Position numbers and translations under genes: made by a program. This document shows positions 51,464 to 60,205 of a stretch of DNA of 64,000 nucleotides, piece after piece (position 1 is the first letter of the stretch; the number at the start of each line of letters is the position of its first letter). Origin of the DNA: Verrucosispora sioxanthis (GTDB lineage Bacteria; Actinomycetota; Actinomycetes; Mycobacteriales; Micromonosporaceae); assembly GCF_010560025.1 (NCBI RefSeq), contig NZ_SAIY01000003.1, positions 682,001 through 746,000 of the forward strand, given 5' to 3'. The notes under the pieces are model-generated. The model did not search any database and had not been told where the DNA came from. It saw only the letters and a program-made list of their open reading frames with translations.

Positions 51464-52617
51464 GCGACGGTCGGTACGGTCGCCTCGACGGTGAACACAC
51501 CGTCTGCGCACCGGGTACGCAACTGCCCACCGGTGCCGGTCAGTCGCTCGGCCAGCCCGCGGAGCCCGTGGCTGTGCCGGTCCGACGTCGCCGTGTCGGG
51601 CGCACCGTCGTTGGTCACGATCATCCGCGTCACCTGGTCCTCCTGAGTGAACTCGATCCGGCACCAGCCCGCCCGGCTGTGTCTGAGCACATTGGTGCCG
51701 GCCTCCCGAAGCACCGCCGCGAGCTGGGTCGCCACCTCCGACGGCAGCTCACCGGCGGGTGGTACGACGGTGCACCGCACCCCGGACGAGCGCAGCACCT
51801 CCGCCACGGCGGTGAGCTGCTCGGTCAGGTCGATCCGACGGTAGCCGTGCACCGTACGACGCAGCTCGCTGAGGGCGGTGGCGGCCAACCGCTGCGCCTC
51901 GCCCGCCGCCCGGCCCGCGCGCACCGGGTCGTCCGACGCGAGCCGGGCGGCCAGCTCGGACTTGAGGGCGATCACGGTCAGGTGATGTCCGAGCAGGTCG
52001 TGCACGTCGGCGGCGAAGCGCAACCGCTCCTGCGCGGCGACCAGCCGGGCCTGCGCCGCCCGTCCCTGTTCGGCCTGCACCAGCAGCCGCCAGAACCAGA
52101 CCTGGAAGCCGTTCACCAGCGCGATGCCGACGCCGACAGAGCCGGTGAGCAGCGCCGAGCGGCCGACGGACGTGCCGGTGAACACGGCCACCGCCCCGGA
52201 CATCGCCACGATGGCCAACGCCGCCGGCAGTACCGACCGTAGCGGTGCGAGCAACGCGAGCCCGCCGACGACCGCCGCGCCCAGCCACGCCCAGGTGGGC
52301 CACGCGGCACCGGCGACCGGCGCGACGAGCGGCACGCTGAGCACCGCCACCGCGGCGTACCCGGCCAGCAACCACCGGCGCAGCCGGACGGACGGCGCCG
52401 GGGTGACCGCCGCGTACAGCGCCACCGCCAGCACCAGCGCGAACGCGGACAGCCCAACCGTGCCCGCCGCCGCCCGCCAGGCGTCCGGTTCCCTGGTCAG
52501 CCCGACCGCCGGCAGGAGCAGGGTGGCGGCCATACCCGAGGTGAGCGACGCCAGGGTCGCGGCCCGGGCGCGGGACAGCGTCCGCCCGCCGCCCGCAAGC
52601 AACACCTCGGTCACCAC
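51460..52617 (-). CDS. DesK-like sensor histidine kinase (HisKA_3)
   Basis: 385-residue membrane kinase. The N-terminal half has five or six hydrophobic helices (about 15-180), then the short dimerisation domain with phosphoacceptor His206 in FAADVHDLLGHHLTVIALKSEL. ATP-binding signatures are the N-box AAVLREAGTNVLRHSRAG and HGLRGLAERLTGTGGQL. A membrane-embedded sensor region without an external domain fits sensing of membrane state, as in DesK. Start GTG at 52617; the frame is open much further but into low complexity. Coupled to the response regulator. Confidence 0.85.
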   Translation of the reverse strand: MVTEVLLAGGGRTLSRARAATLASLTSGMAATLLLPAVGLTREPDAWRAAAGTVGLSAFALVLAVALYAAVTPAPSVRLRRWLLAGYAAVAVLSVPLVAPVAGAAWPTWAWLGAAVVGGLALLAPLRSVLPAALAIVAMSGAVAVFTGTSVGRSALLTGSVGVGIALVNGFQVWFWRLLVQAEQGRAAQARLVAAQERLRFAADVHDLLGHHLTVIALKSELAARLASDDPVRAGRAAGEAQRLAATALSELRRTVHGYRRIDLTEQLTAVAEVLRSSGVRCTVVPPAGELPSEVATQLAAVLREAGTNVLRHSRAGWCRIEFTQEDQVTRMIVTNDGAPDTATSDRHSHGLRGLAERLTGTGGQLRTRCADGVFTVEATVPTVA

Positions 52618-52750
52618 GGTCGCCAGGGTAGAGCGCTGCGCCGCAGCGGTGGACCCGCCGGTCCGCCCGGGTCTGCCGGGCGTTCCACCCGGCCGACCGG
52701 TGACATCTCGGGGATGGTTGCCCCGCACCGCCGCCACCAGGCTCGGTGAC

Positions 52751-53650
52751 ATGGCAGAGCTCAGCACCGCGGCGACATCGACGATCCCTGAATCCGACTC
52801 CTTCGAGACCACGGCGTCCCGGCGACCGACCGGGCCGGGTCGTGCCGCGCGGTTGCGGCCGCTGGCCCGGCACCTGCTGGAGATGGTGCTGGCCATGGTG
52901 GCCGGCATGCTGGTGCTCGGTCCGGCGCGAGCCGCCCTCGGCACGGTGCTCGGGCTCGCCCCAGCCTCCCCGGGGGCCGGTGCGCTGCTCATGGCCACCG
53001 ACATGAGCATCGGCATGGCCGCGTGGATGGTGTACCGAGGGCACTCCCCCGCCGCGATCGGCGAGATGGTGCTGGCCATGTACGCGCCGGTGCTGCTCCT
53101 GCTGGTCGGTCACCGGGCCGGACTGCTCGACGCGGACCTCCTGCTGGTCGGCGCACACCTGTTGATGGTGCCGGCGATGACGGCGGCGATGCTACGACGA
53201 CCCACCGAGTACGCCCGGCACCCGAACGGCCGACCTGCCGCTGGGCACCCGCTGGCACGGGTGCTGGCACACCGCTGGCCCGCGGGGCTGGCGTTGCTGC
53301 TCACCGCCGACAACTGGGCCTCGCCGACCCTGCTGGGCGCGTACACGCTGCTGGTGCTGCCGGTGGGCTACCTGGTCATCGGGACGGTCCGCCGCCAGTG
53401 GGGGGTGCCCGGCAACCTCCGGCTCCAACTCGCCGGCCTGGCGGGCTGGTCCGCCCTGGCCCTGGTCGCCGTGCTGGCGGGCGGCACGGTGGGGCACTGG
53501 CTCGTGGCGCTCGGTTGGTTGGCCCACGCCGGCTGGGACCTGCTCCATCACCGCGCCCGGCAGGTGGTGCCGCGAGCCTACGCCGAGTGCTGTGCGGTCA
53601 TCGACGCCGTGTTGGGCATCACCATCATGCTCGCGCTGCTCACCGGGTGA
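52751..53650 (+). CDS. Multi-helix membrane protein, possible DesKR target
   Basis: 299-residue protein with about eight hydrophobic helices: HLLEMVLAMVAGMLVLG, MATDMSIGMAAWMVYRG, AIGEMVLAMYAPVLLLLVG, LLVGAHLLMVPAMTAAML, LLLTADNWASPTLLGAYTLLVLPVGYLVIG, LQLAGLAGWSALALVAVLAGG, HWLVALGWLAHAGWDLLHHR and VIDAVLGITIMLALLTG. Met-rich helices and the GHSPA/HAGWDLLHH segments are notable. I do not recognise a family. Divergent from the sensor kinase by 133 nt, a typical place for a regulated target. Confidence 0.75.
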   Translation: MAELSTAATSTIPESDSFETTASRRPTGPGRAARLRPLARHLLEMVLAMVAGMLVLGPARAALGTVLGLAPASPGAGALLMATDMSIGMAAWMVYRGHSPAAIGEMVLAMYAPVLLLLVGHRAGLLDADLLLVGAHLLMVPAMTAAMLRRPTEYARHPNGRPAAGHPLARVLAHRWPAGLALLLTADNWASPTLLGAYTLLVLPVGYLVIGTVRRQWGVPGNLRLQLAGLAGWSALALVAVLAGGTVGHWLVALGWLAHAGWDLLHHRARQVVPRAYAECCAVIDAVLGITIMLALLTG

Positions 53651-53664
53651 CGGGGACCGGGCGG

Positions 53665-53697
53665 GTGCGCGGGGCCGCCGTCGGCGGCCCCGCGCAC
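53665..53697 (+). terminator. Terminator after membrane protein gene
   Basis: Perfect 15-bp inverted repeat GTGCGCGGGGCCGCC / GGCGGCCCCGCGCAC with a 3-nt loop, 14 nt after the stop codon. Confidence 0.8.
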
Positions 53698-53750
53698 ATC
53701 TTCGGGTGGTCGCCGCAGCGGACCGGTGGGCGTGATGAAAGGCTTGACCC

Positions 53751-55451
53751 ATGAGTTCCACGTCCGTACTGCCCGACCCGTCCGCCGAGCCGCCCGCCTT
53801 CACGGAACTCGGCCTACGACCCGAACTGCTCGCCGCGCTCGCCGGGCTCGGGTACGAGGAGCCCACGCCGATCCAACGGGAGGCAATCCCACCGCTGCTG
53901 AGCGGCCGGGATCTGCTCGGGCAGGCGGCGACGGGAACGGGCAAGACGGCGGCGTTCGCCCTGCCGCTGTTGCAGCGGATGCCCGACGACCGGGCGGGGG
54001 ACGACCCGCACGCGCTGGTGCTGGTGCCGACCCGGGAACTCGCGGTGCAGGTCTCCGAGGCGTTCCACCGCTACGGCAAGGACCTCGGTGCGCGGGTGTT
54101 ACCTATCTACGGTGGGCAGCCGATCGGTCGACAGTTGCGGGCGCTGGACGCCGGCATCGACGTCGTGGTGGCCACTCCCGGTCGCGCTCTGGACCACATC
54201 GCCCGGGGCACGCTGCGGCTGGGCAATCTCGCCACGGTCGTGCTGGACGAGGCCGACGAGATGCTCGACATGGGCTTCGCCGAGGACATCGAGGCGATCC
54301 TGGAACACACCCCCGAGCAGCGGCAGACGGTGCTGTTCTCGGCCACCATGCCGGCGCGTATCGACGGGATGGCCCGAGCGCACCTGACCGATCCGGTGCG
54401 CATCCTGATCGCCCGCGAGCAGCCGGTGGCCGGTGAGGCGCCCCGGGTACGGCAGAGCGCGTACCTGGTGGCGCGGGCGCACAAACCAGCGGCGCTGGGG
54501 CGGGTGCTGGACGTCGAGTCGCCCACCGCGGCGATCGTGTTCTGCCGCAGCCGGGAGGAGGTGGACCGGCTCACCGAGACGATGAACGGTCGCGGTTACC
54601 GGGCGGAGGCGCTGCACGGCGGCATGAGCCAGGAGCAGCGGGACCGGGTGATGGGGCGGCTGCGCGCCGGCACCGCCGATCTGCTGGTCGCCACCGACGT
54701 GGCGGCCCGTGGGCTCGACGTCGAGCAGCTCAGCCACGTGGTCAACTTCGACGTGCCGTCGGCACCTGAGTCGTACGTGCACCGCATCGGTCGGGTGGGC
54801 CGAGCCGGCCGGGAGGGGGTGGCGATCACCCTGGCCGAGCCCCGGGAACACCGGATGCTCAAGACCATCGAGCGGGTCACCGGGCAGCGGATCACCATCG
54901 ACAAGATCCCCACGGTCGCCGATCTTCGGACCCGTCGGCTGGAGCTGACCCAGGCCGCGCTGCGGGAAAGCCTGCTGGAGGACGACCTGGACCCATTCCG
55001 GGTGATCGTCGAGACGCTCAGCGACGAGTTCGACCTGATGGAGGTGGCGCTCGCCGCCGTGAAGCTGGCCCACGAGGCGACGCTGCCCGGTTCCGACGAG
55101 GCCGAGGAGGAGATCCCGCAGGTCGCGGTCCGCCCGCCTCGGGAGGGCCGGTCGGCGGGGTACGAGGGCCGGGGCGAGCGCCGACCGGCGCGGCCCCGCA
55201 CCGCCGGCACCACCCAGGTCTTCATCGGGGTGGGCCGGCGGGCCGGGGTGCGCCCGCAGGATCTGGTGGGCGCGATCACCGGGGAGACCGGGGTCCGGGG
55301 CCGGGACATCGGCTCGATCGAGATCGCCGATCGATTCTCCCTGGTGGAGGTGCCTGTCACTGTCGCCGACGAGGTCATCGCCGGGCTGCGGGGAAGCACC
55401 ATCAAGGGTCGCAAGGCCACCGTCCGCCGGGACCGCGACGAGCGCCGCTGA
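53751..55451 (+). CDS. deaD: DEAD-box RNA helicase with DbpA-type RNA-binding domain
   Basis: 566-residue ATP-dependent RNA helicase (CsdA/DeaD type), acting in ribosome assembly and RNA unwinding, often cold-linked. Q motif PTPIQREAI, Walker A AATGTGKT, PTRELAVQ, TPGRALDH, DEAD as LDEADEMLDMGF, SATMP, then the second RecA domain VFCRSREEVDRL, ATDVAARGLD and HRIGRVGRAGREG. A helical linker and acidic patch (SDEAEEEIP) lead to the C-terminal DbpA-like RNA-binding domain (TTQVFIGVGRRAGVRPQDLVGAITGE). ATG at 53751. Confidence 0.93.
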   Translation: MSSTSVLPDPSAEPPAFTELGLRPELLAALAGLGYEEPTPIQREAIPPLLSGRDLLGQAATGTGKTAAFALPLLQRMPDDRAGDDPHALVLVPTRELAVQVSEAFHRYGKDLGARVLPIYGGQPIGRQLRALDAGIDVVVATPGRALDHIARGTLRLGNLATVVLDEADEMLDMGFAEDIEAILEHTPEQRQTVLFSATMPARIDGMARAHLTDPVRILIAREQPVAGEAPRVRQSAYLVARAHKPAALGRVLDVESPTAAIVFCRSREEVDRLTETMNGRGYRAEALHGGMSQEQRDRVMGRLRAGTADLLVATDVAARGLDVEQLSHVVNFDVPSAPESYVHRIGRVGRAGREGVAITLAEPREHRMLKTIERVTGQRITIDKIPTVADLRTRRLELTQAALRESLLEDDLDPFRVIVETLSDEFDLMEVALAAVKLAHEATLPGSDEAEEEIPQVAVRPPREGRSAGYEGRGERRPARPRTAGTTQVFIGVGRRAGVRPQDLVGAITGETGVRGRDIGSIEIADRFSLVEVPVTVADEVIAGLRGSTIKGRKATVRRDRDERR

Positions 55452-55490
55452 CCGCAGCGCCGTCCGTTGCCGGTCACTGGGGCACGACGA

Positions 55491-55525
55491 GCCGTCGGCG
55501 GTCGCCGGAAGCGACCGCCGACGGC
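55491..55525. terminator. Bidirectional terminator hairpin
   Basis: Perfect 15-bp inverted repeat GCCGTCGGCGGTCGC / GCGACCGCCGACGGC with a 5-nt loop, between the convergent helicase and ABC-transporter binding-protein genes. Confidence 0.8.
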
Positions 55526-55558
55526 GAGGTCACCGCGCGGGATATACGGGTCGTGCTG

Positions 55559-56575
55559 TCAGCTGCCAGCACTCTCGTGGACGGTGGGGAAGGTGAGGTC
55601 CTTCCAGCTGCCCGGGGTCTTCGAGATCATTCCGATCTCCTTCATGAAACCGGCGATGTCCTGGAGACCGTGCGGTTCGGTCGTGTAGGTGATCGCCGGA
55701 TTGGTGAGGTACTTCTCGAAGCTCTCCGGCGAGGTCTTTCCGCCGGAGTTCGTCGAGAGGTCGTTCGCCGCCGCGGCCGGGTTGTCCGCGAGCGCGCCGA
55801 TCTGCTTCTCCAGGATCGAATAGAACTTCGTCGAGAACTCGGTGTTCTGCTCGTAGTACTCGTTCATCATGAACACGCCGTTGAACATGATCGGCCCGAA
55901 GAGGTCACTGCTCTTCAGGACGACGCGCATGCCCTGATCCTGCTCGTCGAACTGGAACGGCGGTGAGGTCAGGTGCCCGGCGATCTGGCCACTGACCAGA
56001 TTCTGCAAGCCGTCCGGGTGAGACATCGGCACGATGTTGGTGTCGAGCGCCTTGGCGTCACCGAGCTGCGCCTGGGCTCCCTTGCGGAGGACCAGCGCCT
56101 GGATAGACGTCAACGAGGGCATTGCGATCTTGTCGGAGCCGGTGAAGTCACTGAGAGACTTGAGACGCTCGTCCTTGGCCATCAGCCACAGCTCCGCGTC
56201 GTTGAGTGAGGCGAGGTACCGCCAGTCGACGCCCTTGTCCCAGGCCAGAATCATCTGCGCCGCGCTACCCGCGCCGACCTGGATGTCGCCGGAGATCATG
56301 CCGTCCTGCACTGCGGCGCTGGACGACAACTCCGTCCACTCGAACGTTGTGTTGGGGAATTCCTTCTCCAGGGTGCCGCTCTGCTTGAGCAGGATGAGCG
56401 GAGCGTATGACAGGCCCGGCTGGTACGCGATGGTGACCTTGGCCGGCATACCGTCACTGGCCTGCTCGGTGGCTTCGTCCGAACCGCACGCGGTCGAGGT
56501 CAGCAGGAGCGCGGCAAGTGCGGCGACGGCGGTGAAACGGGATCGCCGAGCGGTTCGAGGCTTGGTTGAAGTCAT
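55559..56575 (-). CDS. ABC transporter substrate-binding lipoprotein (SsuA/NMT1 type)
   Basis: 338-residue lipoprotein. Signal peptide with lipobox LTSTAC (Cys near residue 30). The mature part has the SsuA/TauA/NMT1-like fold: KVTIAYQPGLSYAPLILLKQSGTLEKEFPNTTFEW, SSAAVQDGMISGDIQVGAGSAAQMI, DKIAMPSLTSIQALVLRKGAQAQLG and VSGQIAGHLTSPPFQF. Such proteins bind sulfonates, nitrate, pyrimidine precursors or organic anions. ATG at 56575. Last gene of the ATPase-permease-binding-protein operon. Genes nearby suggest the ligand may be a hydroxy acid such as tartrate, which is an inference from context only. Confidence 0.87.
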   Translation of the reverse strand: MTSTKPRTARRSRFTAVAALAALLLTSTACGSDEATEQASDGMPAKVTIAYQPGLSYAPLILLKQSGTLEKEFPNTTFEWTELSSSAAVQDGMISGDIQVGAGSAAQMILAWDKGVDWRYLASLNDAELWLMAKDERLKSLSDFTGSDKIAMPSLTSIQALVLRKGAQAQLGDAKALDTNIVPMSHPDGLQNLVSGQIAGHLTSPPFQFDEQDQGMRVVLKSSDLFGPIMFNGVFMMNEYYEQNTEFSTKFYSILEKQIGALADNPAAAANDLSTNSGGKTSPESFEKYLTNPAITYTTEPHGLQDIAGFMKEIGMISKTPGSWKDLTFPTVHESAGS

Positions 56576-56683
56576 GAAGTGAACCCCACCTTGTCTTGCT
56601 GGTAGTGGACGGGGGTGTGCGGTGGACAGTTGCGTTCCACCTGCGGTGGTGGTCACCGGAAGGCCGACGGGTCGGCGAGCCGG

Positions 56684-57568
56684 CTACGTCTTCATGCCCC
56701 ATCGCACGACGGTACGCCGCTCGATGAGAATGAACACCATGTCAATCAGGAGACCGATGACAGCGATCGTCACCAGGCCGGCGAAAACGTCGGGGATGTC
56801 GAGGTAGTAACGGCTGTTGTTGATGAAGTAGCCGAGGCCGCCCCCACCGCCAGCAACGCCGAACACGAGTTCGGAGGCGACGATGGTGCGCCAGCCGAAC
56901 GCCCAGGCGGTCTTCACCCCCGAGATGGTGTGCGGGAGAGCGGCGGGAAAGAGCACCTCGGAAATCATGCGCCAGCGCTTGAGGCCGATGTTGCGCCCCA
57001 CCGCCAGAATCGTGCGGTTCGCCGTCCGAAAACCGGTATTGACATTGATGGCAATCGGCCAGATGACCGCGTTGGCGACCACGAAGACCAGCGCCGTTTC
57101 ACTCAGCCCGAACCACAGGATAGCCAGCGGCAGCACAGCGATCGATGGCAATGGATTCAGCATCGAGGAGAAGACGACGAGCACGTCCTCCCCGAAACGC
57201 GTCCACACTGCGAGAGTGGTCAGCACGACCGCGATCAGACTGCCGAAGAGCATGCCGAGCAGCAGGACCCGCATCGTGGTGCCGGTCGATCGGAGCAGCT
57301 CGCCGTTCTGGAATCCGGCGACCAGGGCCTTGCCCACGTCCGCGGGCGAGGAGAACAGCAGGGGGTTGACGCCCGACACCGTGACGTAGAGCTGCCAACC
57401 GGTCAGCAGCAGGACGACAACGAGCACCCGTCGCAGCCATACCGGCATCGATCCCCACCGCCAGTCCCGCACCCGCCGCGGCGCGGCGTCGGTGGTGGTC
57501 GTCGGCGGCGCCGGAGTCCCCCCGGCCGGCGCGATCGTCTGTTGTTCAGTCGGTGAACTCAGCGACAT
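56684..57568 (-). CDS. ABC transporter permease (SsuC/TauC type)
   Basis: 294-residue inner-membrane permease with six helices. The EAA loop reads GRNIGLKRWRMISEVLFPAALPHTISGVKTAWAFGWRTIVASE, which contacts the ATPase. A disordered N-terminal 45 residues precede the first helix. The ATG at 57568 is chosen since AAGGAGG lies 9 nt upstream; an in-frame ATG at 57589 would put that ribosome site inside the gene. The start overlaps the ATPase gene by 23 nt. Confidence 0.88.
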   Translation of the reverse strand: MSLSSPTEQQTIAPAGGTPAPPTTTTDAAPRRVRDWRWGSMPVWLRRVLVVVLLLTGWQLYVTVSGVNPLLFSSPADVGKALVAGFQNGELLRSTGTTMRVLLLGMLFGSLIAVVLTTLAVWTRFGEDVLVVFSSMLNPLPSIAVLPLAILWFGLSETALVFVVANAVIWPIAINVNTGFRTANRTILAVGRNIGLKRWRMISEVLFPAALPHTISGVKTAWAFGWRTIVASELVFGVAGGGGGLGYFINNSRYYLDIPDVFAGLVTIAVIGLLIDMVFILIERRTVVRWGMKT

Positions 57569-58397
57569 CCTCGTCTGCCTCCTTACCATCCCGGTGCAGC
57601 AGGCTGCCCAAGTGTGTCCGCACGCTTCGGTACTGCTCTGAACCGACCACCTTCGCCTCCTCGGTGATCGTCACAACCTCGCGGACGACCGAGGGCGGGT
57701 CGGTCAGCACGACCACGCGATCGCCGAGGACGATGGCCTCTTCGATACTGTGGGTGACGAACAGGATGGTCACCCCGGTACGCTTCGCGATGGCGTTGAG
57801 TTCGGCCTGGAGGCGGGCGCGGGTGAGGGCGTCCAGGGCGCCGAACGGCTCGTCCATCAGCAGCATGACGGGCTCCAGCGCGAACGCACGCGCGATCGCC
57901 ACCCGCTGCTTCATGCCACCCGAGAGCTGGTGCGGGTGGCGGTCGAGAGCACGGCTCAGCCCCATCATCTCCAGATAGCGACGAGCCTGTTGCTCCGCTT
58001 CGGCCTTTGTGCGGCCGTTGCGGCGCAACGGGTACGCCACGTTGTCCAGTACGTCACGCCAGGGAAACAGCTGGTCGAACTCCTGAAACACGACCGCGCG
58101 GTCCGGCCCGGGAGCGAGTGTGCGTCGCCCGGCGACGGTGATCGTGCCGTCGGCGAGGTCCAGGAATCCCGCGATGGTCTTGAGGAGGGTCGACTTTCCG
58201 CATCCGGACGGGCCGATCAACATGATCGTTTCGCCGGCGGCGACGTCGAAACTCACGTCTGCCACGGCTCGGGTGAAGGCGCCGTTGACCCGATAGCCGA
58301 TCGACGCGTGAGACACGCGGAGCAGCGTGTCCGGTCGCTCGCCGGGGTGCGGCACGCTCCGTTCCGGCTCGGTACGCGGCGGGGACGGTTGAACCAT
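57546..58397 (-). CDS. ABC transporter ATP-binding protein (SsuB/TauB type)
   Basis: 283-residue ATPase. Walker A GPSGCGKSTLL, Q-loop VFQEFDQLFPWRDVLDN, signature LSGGMKQRVAIARA, Walker B VMLLMDEPFGALD, H-loop ILFVTHSIEEAI. The FPWRDVLDN and DEPFGALDALTR sequences are typical of the nitrate/sulfonate/taurine subclass. First gene of the importer operon; the region upstream contains two LysR-type boxes shared with the divergent regulator gene. Confidence 0.92.
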   Translation of the reverse strand: MVQPSPPRTEPERSVPHPGERPDTLLRVSHASIGYRVNGAFTRAVADVSFDVAAGETIMLIGPSGCGKSTLLKTIAGFLDLADGTITVAGRRTLAPGPDRAVVFQEFDQLFPWRDVLDNVAYPLRRNGRTKAEAEQQARRYLEMMGLSRALDRHPHQLSGGMKQRVAIARAFALEPVMLLMDEPFGALDALTRARLQAELNAIAKRTGVTILFVTHSIEEAIVLGDRVVVLTDPPSVVREVVTITEEAKVVGSEQYRSVRTHLGSLLHRDGKEADEDVAEFTD

Positions 58398-58785
58398 GCA
58401 GGGACTCCCTTGGACTCGTCGGCTAGGCGACTGGCTCCGGTTGGTGGCCGTGGTGTTGGAACGGTCGGGTCCGTTCGTCGGCGCGCTGACACGCCAGTCG
58501 GGGCCGACCTGGACAGGTCTCGCGCCGCTTGCGTCCTAGCCGCAGGTTCCGCGGACGACGCCGTGCTGCGTCGGAGTCACCGACCGGACGGGCACGGGAG
58601 CGAGCCGGTCATGGCGATCCAACCTTCAGGGCACCTGACGCTCGCACGTCGCCCTGCATTTCGACAGGTCCAGTGGGGGTGGCGGGGATCGCGGCATCTG
58701 CTGTCTCCAAGCTGACTGTGTCCTGCAGCACAACAGTTAACTCGGCGGTCATAGTGACGTCCAAGACGCTGCATCGATCCAACCG

Positions 58786-58800
58786 ATAGGTCGTGCCTAT
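58786..58800. promoter_or_regulatory. LysR box 1 (ATAGG-TCGTG-CCTAT)
   Basis: Perfect ATAGG-N5-CCTAT, a T-N11-A palindrome, in the ABC/LysR intergenic region, 386 bp from the ATPase start and 294 bp from the LysR start. Confidence 0.7.
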
Positions 58801-58885
58801 AGTTGCGGGGCTGACGCCCACCCGAGGGCGCCCACTCGTCCGTACGTCGGTGATGCAGAGCCGTCCGGCCGAGGAATCCTCGCCA

Positions 58886-58900
58886 GTAGGCGTCACCTAT
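58886..58900. promoter_or_regulatory. LysR box 2 (GTAGG-CGTCA-CCTAT)
   Basis: One mismatch to ATAGG-N5-CCTAT, exactly 100 bp from box 1, 194 bp before the LysR start. Confidence 0.6.
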
Positions 58901-59093
58901 GTGATCCCTCGCGAACCGGCACTGGACCTATCGGCGTCAGCCTGGTTGCATGTCGGCAGGTCAGGAAGATCTGATCATGAACTTCGGCGAAAGGTGTGCG
59001 CGCATGACACACCGCAGGTTCACCATGGCTGTATCCGACGACGGCCGCCACCGACCACTGCGGCGTCGTAGCGGTGCCCGGCACTGACCGGCG

Positions 59094-59999
59094 ATGGACG
59101 CCCGCCAGCTGCGCTACTTTCTCGCCGTCGTCGATGCCGAGGGCTTCGGCAAGGCCGCCGAACGGCTCTACATCGCGCAACCGTCACTGTCGCAGGCCAT
59201 CGCCGGCCTCGAACGCGAGCTGGGCGTTGCCCTGTTCCACCGGGTCGGCCGCGGCGTGGTACTCAGCGACGCCGGCAAGCAACTGATCGGCCCGGCCCGA
59301 CAGGTCATCCGGGACCTGGCCACGGCCCAGGCGACCATCGACGCCATCAAGGGAGTCGCCCGAGGCCGGGTCGAGATCACCTCGATGCCCTCCGCAGGCA
59401 TCCAGCCGCTGGCACCGATCATGCAACGATTCGCCGCCGCCCATCCAGACGTCACCGTCAGTGTCAACGCCGCCTTCGTACCCGACGAGGTCATCGACGC
59501 CGTGCGGACCGGGGCCGTCGAGATCGGCCTGCTCGGTGCGCCTGACCTCGTCCGGGTCGCGGAGCTCGACATCGTGGCCCTGGAGGACCAGCCGCTGATG
59601 CTCTTCACCGCTCCCGGTGGCCCCTTTCACGGGCGTGACCATGTCACCGCCGACGATCTCGACGGTCACCGGCTCATCGCTTCGCAGCCCGGTTCCCTCA
59701 TGCGGCAGCTCGTCGATCACATCCTGGCCCAGGGCAGCCAGGCCCGGCTGGTCGCCGAGGTCGCCCACCGTACGTCGATCCTGCCACTCGTCCTTGCCGG
59801 GGTGGCCGACGCGATCCTGCCCGCCGCCTGGAAAGATCTGGCCATCAGGGCTGGCGCTGACGTGCTGCCAATTCGCCCCACGGCGCATCTCCGGGTCGTC
59901 ATGGTCAGTCGCCGCACCCAGCTGACGCCCGCCGCCCGAGCGTTCATCGACGTCGCCCAGGCGTACCGCGCCGAGAGACGTGATCGGCCGGTCGCCTGA
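59094..59999 (+). CDS. LysR-family transcriptional regulator
   Basis: 301-residue LTTR. Winged helix-turn-helix at 1-60 (LRYFLAVVDAEGFGKAAERLYIAQPSLSQAIAGLERELGVALFHR), then a linker helix and the two-lobe effector domain (RGRVEITSMPSAGIQPLAPIMQRFAAAHPDVTVSV, GAVEIGLLGAP, VAEVAHRTSILPLVLAGVADAILPAAW). ATG at 59094 starts at the usual distance before the helix-turn-helix. Boxes of the form ATAGG-N5-CCTAT occur upstream of it and of each neighbouring transcription unit, so it is the likely activator of the whole block. The inducer is presumably the imported acid or an intermediate. Confidence 0.9.
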   Translation: MDARQLRYFLAVVDAEGFGKAAERLYIAQPSLSQAIAGLERELGVALFHRVGRGVVLSDAGKQLIGPARQVIRDLATAQATIDAIKGVARGRVEITSMPSAGIQPLAPIMQRFAAAHPDVTVSVNAAFVPDEVIDAVRTGAVEIGLLGAPDLVRVAELDIVALEDQPLMLFTAPGGPFHGRDHVTADDLDGHRLIASQPGSLMRQLVDHILAQGSQARLVAEVAHRTSILPLVLAGVADAILPAAWKDLAIRAGADVLPIRPTAHLRVVMVSRRTQLTPAARAFIDVAQAYRAERRDRPVA

Positions 60000-60084
60000 C
60001 AGACCGGATCGGCACCCGGGCCGGGCCTCGTCGGTCGCGTACCAAATCGACCCGACTCCGGTCCATCTCGCCGGAGCCAGTCCG

Positions 60085-60099
60085 ATAGGCCCCACCTAT
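60085..60099. promoter_or_regulatory. LysR box 3 before glycerate kinase (ATAGG-CCCCA-CCTAT)
   Basis: Perfect match to ATAGG-N5-CCTAT, 106 bp upstream of the start codon at 60206 and 85 bp after the LysR stop. Confidence 0.72.
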
Positions 60100-60205
60100 G
60101 GGAGTGGTAGACCCAGCGTGTTGGACGCCGTACCGGGGCCAACCCAAGGTTGATGGGGCTACCGATCCGGCAGCCCATCGTGCAGCAGCAACCCCGGGAG
60201 GCACC

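Larger units (their letters stand above)
58398..59093. promoter_or_regulatory. 696-nt divergent control region
   Basis: Between the ABC operon and the LysR gene. It holds two LysR-type boxes placed exactly 100 bp apart, plus a half site GACCTATCGG at about 58925. A minus-strand open frame at 58609-58896 has no recognisable fold and I do not call it a gene. The middle part is less GC-rich (CACAACAGTTAACTCGG, GACGCTGCATCGATCC), which fits promoters for both directions. Confidence 0.5.

Noticed and set aside
58609..58896. Minus-strand open frame of 95 codons in the ABC/LysR gap
   Set aside because: No ribosome site or recognisable domain, and it overlaps two LysR boxes. More likely non-coding control DNA.
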